From: Candidatus Omnitrophota bacterium
Lineage (GTDB): Bacteria > Omnitrophota > Omnitrophia > Omnitrophales > Aquincolibacteriaceae
NCBI GenBank assembly: GCA_016930235.1
Contig: JAFGHI010000009.1
Coordinates: 1-48,499 of the forward strand
Direction: 5' to 3'
Length of the DNA stretch: 48,499 nt
Shown here: positions 42,242 through 48,499 of the stretch, one piece after another
How the letters are laid out: each line of letters begins with the position of its first letter
How positions within the stretch are numbered: the first letter of the stretch is position 1
The notes under the pieces: model-generated
What the model was told of the DNA's origin: nothing
The model's input: the letters and a program-made list of their open reading frames with translations, nothing else
Database searches by the model: none
Translations under genes and position numbers: made by a program

Positions 42242-43407
42242 GAACGAGGTTGATTTCAATGGGGATATCTTTGCCTGAAAACTTAATATCATTTATTTTG
42301 CTGAGCCGGTTCCCGCTCAAGGAAAGACGAAAAGCCCTCGCGTATCTTCAAGAAGGCTATTGCGCCAAAGAAATTGTTGAAAGAATAAATCATGAGGGAT
42401 TTCGCCTTCCCGCAAAATTTGATCCGATCAATGAAATCGATCGCTGCTGCCCTTTGGGGGTATCGCTTATCCCTTATGGGGATAAAAATTATCCCGAACC
42501 TTTAAAGAATATCCCGGACCCTCCTTTTATTCTATATTTGCGCGGCACTTTGGATTTACACGACCGGGCTGCCTTTGCGATTGTGGGTTCCCGCCGTCCC
42601 TCTTTTTATGGAGTGGAACAGGCAAAGAGATTTTCAAGGGAACTTGCTGAAGCGGGTTTGACCATTGTCTCAGGACTAGCTCAGGGAATTGACCGAGCTG
42701 CTCATGAAGCTGCCTTGGAAATCCCTTATGGCAGGACCTTGGCTGTTTTGGGTTCGGGAGTAGACGTTATTTATCCAAGAACCAGTGCTGATCTCTACGA
42801 AAGGATTCTCGAAAGGGGTGGAGCGGTGATGAGTGAATATGGATTAGGGACTCCGCCTTTGTCGGAGAATTTTCCTCGCCGTAACCGGATTATTTCCGGA
42901 CTTTCGTTGGGCGTCTTGGTGGTGGAGGCTCATTCCAGAAGCGGGTCGCTGATTACGGCCAAAGAGGCAGGGGAGCAGGGCCGGGAAGTTTTTGCAGTCC
43001 CCGGGCGCGTGGATCAAATGACTTCGCGGGGGACCCATCAACTCATAAAAGAAGGGGCTTACCTGGCCGAGACACCCGCTGATATTTTAGAAACACTGGC
43101 CATGCGGCTTCGCCGAATGCCGGAACTGTTTCAGGGAAAACCTACTTCTTTGGTGACTCATCGAAATCCAAATGAATTTAAAAGAGAAAAGCAGGAACTC
43201 TCCTGCGGGGAAGAATCCCCCTACATTCAAGCTCTTTTAAGTGGGCCTCTGGGATACGAAGAACTTCTCGGGGTAGGGGAGCTTTCACGAGAGGAAGTGT
43301 TATCGCTTTTGACTCGGCTCGAGCTTCGGGGGAAAATTCACAAGACTCTTGAAGGGAGTTTTATTCTTGCATCCGGTCGAAAGATTGACGAGAATGGTAG
43401 CCGGTAG
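42238..43407 (+). CDS. dprA: DNA processing protein DprA
   Basis: Single-strand DNA binding protein that protects incoming DNA and loads RecA in natural transformation; 389 residues. The Rossmann-like core has AIVGSRRPSFYG, SGLAQGIDRAAH, VLGSGVDVIYPR, SEYGLG, FPRRNRIISGLS and SGSLITAKEAGEQGREVFAVPG. A C-terminal winged-helix (about 325-385) is present. It is the last gene of the operon and, as in many bacteria, lies near topA, here with three genes inserted between. Competence cannot be inferred from this gene alone. Confidence 0.95.
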   Translation: MRTRLISMGISLPENLISFILLSRFPLKERRKALAYLQEGYCAKEIVERINHEGFRLPAKFDPINEIDRCCPLGVSLIPYGDKNYPEPLKNIPDPPFILYLRGTLDLHDRAAFAIVGSRRPSFYGVEQAKRFSRELAEAGLTIVSGLAQGIDRAAHEAALEIPYGRTLAVLGSGVDVIYPRTSADLYERILERGGAVMSEYGLGTPPLSENFPRRNRIISGLSLGVLVVEAHSRSGSLITAKEAGEQGREVFAVPGRVDQMTSRGTHQLIKEGAYLAETPADILETLAMRLRRMPELFQGKPTSLVTHRNPNEFKREKQELSCGEESPYIQALLSGPLGYEELLGVGELSREEVLSLLTRLELRGKIHKTLEGSFILASGRKIDENGSR

Positions 43408-43526
43408 CGGGTTAAAGTTCGTTCGTAGCTTAGCCGAAACAACGGTTTGATGTCTTGAAACTTGAAAGATCAACGCGAGAGCCTAAGGTATTATAAGAAT
43501 TCTTACTTAGGGGAAAGGAGCTTGAT

Positions 43527-43940
43527 ATGGAAAATGTAACGGGGGGACCTACAGGAACTCCATCATTAGCACCTAAGGGGAGGCGTTTTGCAGCGGGTGT
43601 CATTGATCTGATTATTATCCCTATTATCCTGGGGTTAGTGATTGGTCTTATGCTGCTGAATGTTTCGGAGGTGGTGAGAAGTATTATTTTGATTGTCGTG
43701 AATATTGGTTGGTTGATTTTTCGCGATGCCATCTATTCACCCGGGCGTGCGATGGTAGGGACTAAGCTTATCAGTTTGACGGGTTCCAAGGTTTCTGTCG
43801 GACAAGCCTTTATCCGGAACATCTTATTGGTGATCCCTTTTGTCCTTGTCATTGGTTATATTGTCGAGATTGTTGCCCTTCTTGCGAAGGGTGAACGCGT
43901 GGCCGATGCTTGGGCAAAGACAAAAGTTGTTCCTGCCTAA
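43527..43940 (+). CDS. RDD-family membrane protein
   Basis: A 137-residue protein with two or three hydrophobic helices. The first begins with the family pattern: RRFAAGVIDLIIIPIILGL, with Arg and Asp spaced as usual. A second helix runs IILIVVNIGWLIF, then PGRAMVGTKLISL, and a third near 90-115. RDD proteins are of unknown function; some members are linked to ion exchange. AAAGGAG stands 8 bases before the start. A strong terminator follows immediately, so it seems to be a short unit of its own. Confidence 0.82.
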   Translation: MENVTGGPTGTPSLAPKGRRFAAGVIDLIIIPIILGLVIGLMLLNVSEVVRSIILIVVNIGWLIFRDAIYSPGRAMVGTKLISLTGSKVSVGQAFIRNILLVIPFVLVIGYIVEIVALLAKGERVADAWAKTKVVPA

Positions 43941-43950
43941 TTGATCGAGA

Positions 43951-43993
43951 AAAGGTCTTGGTAAATATGAATCTCTTTACCAAGACCTTTTTA
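43951..43993 (+). terminator. Strong rho-independent terminator after the RDD gene
   Basis: Fifteen-base perfect arms (43951-43965 and 43976-43990) pair over a 10-base loop, and a T-run ends the element. The next coding start is only a few bases later. Confidence 0.9.
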
Positions 43994-44000
43994 TCAAAAA

Positions 44001-45077
44001 ATGAACCCTGAATACTCGCTTTCAGAGATCATTTCTTTTTCGTGGAAGAAAACCAGAGAAATCCTTCTCCCTTTTCGTTTCCGTCATTGGCTAAAGATTT
44101 TACTCGTCATTTGGTTCGCTGGACAGGGTATTCATAGCGGGAGTATTCCTTCCGGGAACGTGCCCAACACGGCTCCTGAAAGATCTCAGCAGCAGGTGAT
44201 GGATACCTTTCAGACAGACGATGAGCAAACCCTCAAGGCTGATGAAAATGCCGAAATGTCCGATGCGGAATCGCCCATGCTGGAGGAAGTGAGGGGGCTT
44301 CTCCAAAAGGCAAAACCTTTTCTTCTCTTTTTAATCCCGCTCATCATTTTTCTCTGGTTTTTTGTGACATGGCTGGGGGCAAGGTTAAATTTTGTTTTCC
44401 TGGACCTCATGACGAAGAAGGAAATTTCCATTCGGCAATCTTTTCGCGAGCAAAAGCAAACGGGGAACTCGTATTTTCTGTGGCTTATCGGATTTTTCGC
44501 TGCTCTTCTGTTTTGCTTGCTCCTTTTTTTCGGGGCAGGGGTTTTAGCACGTCAAAACGCATTTTTGATTTTTGCCATTGTTGTTTTGGGTGCCGGGAGC
44601 ATTTTGACAGCAGCGGTTTTGTCTATCTGTATTTCCGATTTTGTTCTGCCCTTAATGTACCAGGATCGAATACCAACTTTAAAAGCCATCGGATTGTTTT
44701 TCAGTTATCGACCGCGGATCAAGCAGATTGCTTTATATTTGGGAGTGAAGTTGCTTTTGGGAATTGTCGCGATGGTAGCCGTCGTGATTGTGAGTCTGAT
44801 CATTGGTTTATTGGCCGGGATTGTCAGTTTTCTTGTCGTGATGGTTGGGCTGGGGTTGGTCGCCATGATACCTTTTCTAAAACCAGGGCTGTTCGTAGTC
44901 GGCTTGGGGTTTGCTGTTCTTGCCTTCATCGTTGTTTTTATCTCGATAGGTATGTTGACCCTGCCCGCACCGATTTTTATGAAGGCCTTTGCGTTAAATT
45001 TCCTTATTCGCTTTTGTCCCGGTTATCATTTACTTGGTTTTCCATGCAAAGATGAATCTTCAACCCCTTTCCAGTAA
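44001..45077 (+). CDS. Polytopic membrane protein of unknown function
   Basis: A 358-residue protein with about six to seven helices. The first soluble part (residues 45-95) is acidic and Ser/Gln-rich; a helix at about 106-130 precedes LGARLNFVFLDLMTKKEIS, then helices fill 155-330. The layout recalls membrane proteins of the DUF7544 type, but this is not firm. The start lies ten bases after the terminator hairpin, with no clear ribosome site or promoter, so expression control is unclear. Confidence 0.68.
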   Translation: MNPEYSLSEIISFSWKKTREILLPFRFRHWLKILLVIWFAGQGIHSGSIPSGNVPNTAPERSQQQVMDTFQTDDEQTLKADENAEMSDAESPMLEEVRGLLQKAKPFLLFLIPLIIFLWFFVTWLGARLNFVFLDLMTKKEISIRQSFREQKQTGNSYFLWLIGFFAALLFCLLLFFGAGVLARQNAFLIFAIVVLGAGSILTAAVLSICISDFVLPLMYQDRIPTLKAIGLFFSYRPRIKQIALYLGVKLLLGIVAMVAVVIVSLIIGLLAGIVSFLVVMVGLGLVAMIPFLKPGLFVVGLGFAVLAFIVVFISIGMLTLPAPIFMKAFALNFLIRFCPGYHLLGFPCKDESSTPFQ

Positions 45078-45084
45078 AGGGGTT
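45062..45084 (+). other. Hairpin over the stop codon of the membrane-protein gene
   Basis: AACCCCTTT and AAAGGGGTT form a perfect 9-base stem over CCAGT, overlapping the TAA stop. No T-run follows, so it may stabilise the transcript end rather than stop transcription. Confidence 0.45.
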
Positions 45085-45165
45085 CCGATGAGTTCAGCCC
45101 GCCTCATTTTATAGTCAAAAATAATGTGGTAAGCTTTATTGAAGGGCAGAAAGGACTGTCTACGC

Positions 45166-45579
45166 ATGGATTCTAAGAGAGAGCGAAACCCTAAGAGCAA
45201 GAATAGGTTGCCCCAGTCGAAGATGGACAAGCTTCTTGATTCAGCCAAGGACTCTTTGGACATGCATAATGAGCTTGAACGGTTGAAGAAGCAGCTTCAG
45301 CAATTACGGGAGGTTTCCGCCCATTCTGAAGAAAGGCTCCAGGATATCGAGATTCATATCAATCTGCTAACCCGTTTTATTACAACCCTTTGCGTCGAAA
45401 AATTTGGTATGCGTATTGGTGTCATGAAGCGTTTGGTCAAAAGAATCGAGAAAGACGCTATTCGGGAATCTCAGATATCACATCTCGAGTCGCTCTATCG
45501 GTTATCCCAGAGGCCGAAACAGAAAGGGTCCTCTCCTCCTCCCAAACAAGAAAATGATCCTTGGGATGAAATTTCCTAA
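45166..45579 (+). CDS. Small coiled-coil protein, unknown function
   Basis: A 137-residue cytoplasmic protein with no signal or membrane segment. The first 30 residues are basic; residues about 28-70 form a coiled coil (LDMHNELERLKKQLQQLREV), then a mixed helical part with IHINLLTRFITTLCVEKFG, and a Pro/Lys-rich tail ending DPWDEIS. The ATG at 45166 is preferred to an in-frame TTG at 45139. No family is recognised. It lies just before topA but has a promoter between them. Confidence 0.65.
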   Translation: MDSKRERNPKSKNRLPQSKMDKLLDSAKDSLDMHNELERLKKQLQQLREVSAHSEERLQDIEIHINLLTRFITTLCVEKFGMRIGVMKRLVKRIEKDAIRESQISHLESLYRLSQRPKQKGSSPPPKQENDPWDEIS

Positions 45580-45634
45580 CCTGTTGTGATGAAATAAGAT
45601 ACAATCCGCATCAAAACGTCCTATAAGCCTATCA

Positions 45635-45662
45635 TTTACAAGCCATCGATTTTGAATACAAT
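45635..45662 (+). promoter_or_regulatory. Promoter of topA
   Basis: TTTACA and TACAAT (each five of six) are 16 bases apart, about 85 bases before the topA start. The leader contains a small CTCTC/GAGAG hairpin. Confidence 0.55.
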
Positions 45663-45748
45663 GTAACGATCTCTCGGCTAAGAGAGCATTCAAATTGAGA
45701 TCAATCATAAACGACTAGGATCGCGAATATTAAAAAAGAGGTTTTATA

Positions 45749-47878
45749 GTGGCTGATTCGAAAAATTCACCAAAAAAGACAGAGAAAAAAAAGACAAAAA
45801 ATCTTGTCATCGTTGAGTCGCCGGCTAAGGCGAAAACGATCAATAAATTTCTTGGAGATAATTACCAGGTTGAAGCATCCATGGGGCATGTGCGTGATTT
45901 GCCGAAGAGTAAGATGGGTGTGGACATCGAAAATCAGTTTACCCCCAATTATATTGTGATTAACAAAGCCCGCAAGGTGGTTAGCCGCTTAAAGAAAATG
46001 GCTAAGGGAAAAGCCAGCGTTTATCTTGCGCCCGATCCTGATCGTGAAGGAGAAGCCATCAGTTGGCATTTAGCCCATATTTTCCGCGAGGAAGATGCTG
46101 AGATTCCGATTCACCGTGTTGTTTTCAATGAAATTACCCGCGGAGCCGTCAAGGAAGCTTTTCAACATCCTCATGATATTGAAATGAACCTTGTCAACGC
46201 ACAACAAGCGCGAAGGATTTTAGATCGTGTTGTCGGATATCAATTGAGTCCACTTCTATGGAAGAAGGTGGGAAGGGGCTTAAGCGCGGGGCGTGTTCAA
46301 TCGGTTGCTTTGCGGTTGATTGTTGAACGTGAGCGCGAAATCCAAAGTTTCGTTCCTGTTGAATATTGGTCCATTGAGGGCAAGCTTTCTTCTCAGATAC
46401 CCGTAAAAGCGGACAAATTTTTCATCGCGAAGCTCGAAAAAATAGGGGAAGAAAAAGTTAAGCTGGATAATCGTGATGAGGCCGAAAAGGTCCGTCAAGA
46501 AATTCTAAATCTACCCTTTAAGGTTGATAAAGTTGATGTGCGCGAAAGAGCGAGGAAACCGCAGGCTCCCTTTACAACCAGCAAGCTTCAACAGGAGGCA
46601 TATAACCGGTTGGGTTTCCCGGCAGCTAAAACGATGCGGATTGCGCAGCGTCTTTATGAAGGTGTTGAAATCGGGGAAGAGGGCAGTGTCGGTCTTATTA
46701 CTTATATGAGAACGGATTCTGTCAATGTCTCTGTTACCGCCCAAAAAGAGGCAGCAAAGTATATTCAGGAAAAATATGGCCCTGATTTCTTACCGGAGAC
46801 GCCGCCGGTTTACAAGTCCAAAAAAGGAGCTCAGGAAGCTCATGAGGCGATTCGCCCAACGTCGGCGGGGCGTGAACCTGACGCCGTCCGTTCCTTTCTT
46901 GAGGAAGATGAACACAAACTTTATGATCTGATTTGGAGGAAATTTTTGGCTTCTCAAATGACGCCGGCCAGGGATGAACAGATTTCGGTTGTGATCCTGG
47001 CGGGCGAAAAGTACTTCTTTAAGGCGACGGGGCGCCGCAATCTTTTCCCGGGATTTGGGATTGTCTATGGGGATCCTAAGGCATTGAATAATTCCAAGGA
47101 AAAAGCAAATGGAAATACAGAGGAAGAGGATGCGCTTGTGGAAGATCTCCCCCCGTTAGATGTGGGGGAACTTCTTACTTTACATGAACTGATGGGGTAT
47201 CAGCATTTTACTAAGCCTCCAGGCCGTTACAATGATGCATCGTTAGTTAAAATTTTGGAAGAAAAAGGAATCGGACGACCGAGTACGTACGCTCCCATTA
47301 TCTACACTCTCCTGGCCCGGGAGTATGTGTCACGCAAGGGAGGTGCGCTCATTCCTTCGGAACTCGGCGAAATTGTCGTGGACTTGCTGGTGAAACATTT
47401 TCCCAAAGTCCTCGATGTTGAATTTACCGCAAATATGGAAGAAGAGCTGGACAAGATTGAAGAAGGAGAGCTTGATTGGATCACGGTCTTAAATGATTTT
47501 TATGCGCCGTTCTCGCAGAATTTAACGGAAGCCCGTGAGAAAATGAAAAGTGTCCGCCGGGAAGTTATTCCCACGGACCATATCTGTGATATTTGCGGGA
47601 AAACGATGGTGATTAAATGGGGCCGCTTCGGGAAATTTATAGCATGCAGCGGGTTTCCCGATTGTAAATACACCCGTTCGATTCCAACCGGTTTTCGGTG
47701 CCCTGAGCCCAACTGTGGTGGGGACTTGGTCAAGAGAAGATCGAAGAATCGACGGACGTTCTACGGTTGTTCAAACTATCCGGAATGCAAATTCATCTCG
47801 AACAAACTTCCGAAAAAGGAAGACGTGAGCCAGGATGATGAACTTTCGGAAAGTGACCGTGAAACGTTAGGGCCATGA
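45749..47878 (+). CDS. topA: DNA topoisomerase I
   Basis: Type IA topoisomerase that relaxes negative supercoils; 709 residues from a GTG with AGAGG seven bases before it. The Toprim domain is at about 20-145 (VIVESPAKAKTI, APDPDREGEAI). The catalytic tyrosine is Y319 in LITYMRTDS. Two C-terminal zinc ribbons carry four cysteines each (CDIC to CSGFPDC, CPEPNC to CSNYPEC), fewer than the E. coli enzyme's larger tail. The stop overlaps the recombinase start as ATGA, the common topA-xer arrangement. Confidence 0.97.
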   Translation: MADSKNSPKKTEKKKTKNLVIVESPAKAKTINKFLGDNYQVEASMGHVRDLPKSKMGVDIENQFTPNYIVINKARKVVSRLKKMAKGKASVYLAPDPDREGEAISWHLAHIFREEDAEIPIHRVVFNEITRGAVKEAFQHPHDIEMNLVNAQQARRILDRVVGYQLSPLLWKKVGRGLSAGRVQSVALRLIVEREREIQSFVPVEYWSIEGKLSSQIPVKADKFFIAKLEKIGEEKVKLDNRDEAEKVRQEILNLPFKVDKVDVRERARKPQAPFTTSKLQQEAYNRLGFPAAKTMRIAQRLYEGVEIGEEGSVGLITYMRTDSVNVSVTAQKEAAKYIQEKYGPDFLPETPPVYKSKKGAQEAHEAIRPTSAGREPDAVRSFLEEDEHKLYDLIWRKFLASQMTPARDEQISVVILAGEKYFFKATGRRNLFPGFGIVYGDPKALNNSKEKANGNTEEEDALVEDLPPLDVGELLTLHELMGYQHFTKPPGRYNDASLVKILEEKGIGRPSTYAPIIYTLLAREYVSRKGGALIPSELGEIVVDLLVKHFPKVLDVEFTANMEEELDKIEEGELDWITVLNDFYAPFSQNLTEAREKMKSVRREVIPTDHICDICGKTMVIKWGRFGKFIACSGFPDCKYTRSIPTGFRCPEPNCGGDLVKRRSKNRRTFYGCSNYPECKFISNKLPKKEDVSQDDELSESDRETLGP

Positions 47879-48499
47879 TGGACAAAAACGGACAAAAATT
47901 TTTAAATTTTCTCCAAACCGAGAAAAATGCTTCTCAGCATACCGTAAAAAATTATTCGATTGATCTGAGAGAATTCGCTGAGACGCATCAAAAGAAATGC
48001 ATTGAGGATGTTACTCATCTCGACATCCGTGCTTTTCTGGCCAGCCTTAAAGGGCGCCAGTTTTCGAAGAGCTCGATTTCAAGGAAACTGGCGTGTATCC
48101 GCTCCTATTTTAAGTATCTCGTCCGCGAGAATATCCTCGAAACGAACCCGGCCGCCAACATCTCAACTCCGAAACGGGATAAACATTTGCCGAAGTTTTT
48201 GGATGCAGATGAAATGAGTGCATTACTGGAAGCTCCCAACAAAGATACGTGGGAAGAAAAGAGGGACCGCGCCATTCTAGAAACGCTTTATAGTTCGGGG
48301 CTTCGTGTGAGCGAACTGATGGGGCTTAATCATGATGATCTCGATATTTTTAGCGGGCTATTAAGAGTGCGAGGGAAAGGGAAGAAGGAAAGAATCGTTC
48401 CCATCGGCCAACTGGCTCAAAAAGCTATTGAAAATTATCTCCAAGCTAAAGCACCTCGCGAGTCAGAGCCGGGGCTTAAAAAACCTCTTTATATGAATC
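47875..48499 (+). CDS. Tyrosine recombinase XerC/XerD, 5' part
   Basis: The reading frame is open from ATG 47875 (or the next ATG) to the window end, 208 codons. The N-terminal SAM-like core-binding domain is complete (KFLNFLQTEKNAS, YSIDLREF, SRKLACIRSYFKYL, ENILETNPA). The catalytic domain begins with the first active arginine, R144 in SSGLRVSEL, and GKGKKERIVPIG follows. The HxxR and nucleophile tyrosine lie beyond the window. The family resolves chromosome dimers at dif with FtsK. Placement after topA favours XerC, but XerD cannot be excluded. Confidence 0.9.
   Translation, partial: MMDKNGQKFLNFLQTEKNASQHTVKNYSIDLREFAETHQKKCIEDVTHLDIRAFLASLKGRQFSKSSISRKLACIRSYFKYLVRENILETNPAANISTPKRDKHLPKFLDADEMSALLEAPNKDTWEEKRDRAILETLYSSGLRVSELMGLNHDDLDIFSGLLRVRGKGKKERIVPIGQLAQKAIENYLQAKAPRESEPGLKKPLYMN

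Noticed and set aside
43482..43511. Hairpin before the RDD gene as a terminator for dprA
   Set aside because: CCTAAG/CTTAGG with an inner TAAGAATTCTTA palindrome is present, but the geometry is poor and no T-run follows.
1..48499. Mobile elements, CRISPR, prophage or defence genes
   Set aside because: No transposase, direct-repeat array, integrase other than the Xer-type gene, or defence gene was recognised; the Xer gene sits in its usual place beside topA.

Overview
The window looks like chromosomal core sequence from a Gram-negative bacterium with modest GC content. Lipid A genes (lpxB, msbA), an AsmA-type envelope protein, and an exosortase-associated small protein point to an outer-membrane organism. 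The gene mix (ACT-extended GlnE, citramalate synthase, archaeal-type phosphoglycerate-mutase homologue in the threonine operon, TIGR04073-like protein) suggests an uncultured PVC-type lineage such as Omnitrophota. That placement is an inference from gene content and was not tested. No rRNA, tRNA, CRISPR array, insertion sequence or prophage was seen. Coding density is high, and TAA, TAG and TGA are all used as ordinary stops.

Layout. 1-3746: the 3' end of glnA (glutamine synthetase), a terminator, then glnE, which carries an unusual ACT-ACT N-terminal extension. 3757-5846 (minus): lpxB with a Gfo/Idh/MocA oxidoreductase, probably a lipid A unit. 6055-7806: an MsbA-type ABC exporter. 7901-9536: three small secreted proteins of unknown function. 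9762-19504: a long amino-acid and translation operon, hom, thrC, a degenerate apgM/thrB2-like gene, lysC, cimA, valS and maf. 19485-23607: two divergent GT-C type membrane glycosyltransferases and a PAP2 phosphatase. 23629-24793: a TIGR04073-like secreted protein and a broken sugar-transferase gene. 24851-30948: an AsmA-like protein, an EAL-domain protein, a small cupin, nadC and uvrB. 31048-31689: a KDPG-aldolase-family protein with its own promoter. 31996-43407: a second biosynthetic operon, starting with a secreted alpha/beta-hydrolase homologue that lacks its nucleophile, then ilvB, ilvN, ilvC, leuA, aroE, a prepilin peptidase, aroC, aroK, aroB and dprA. 43527-45579: an RDD protein, a polytopic membrane protein and a coiled-coil protein. 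45749-48499: topA and the 5' part of a xerC/xerD-type recombinase gene.

How it works together. The two operons cover aspartate kinase to threonine, citramalate to isoleucine, pyruvate to valine and leucine, and several shikimate-pathway steps. Many junctions overlap as ATGA, GTGA, TGATG or TAGTG, which implies translational coupling. Nitrogen control is represented by glnA and glnE. The window is mostly housekeeping. Its most notable features are family members whose key residues have changed: the phosphoglycerate-mutase homologue in the threonine operon, the nucleophile-less hydrolase ahead of ilvB, and the KDPG-aldolase homologue. The ACT-GlnE fusion is the other standout.
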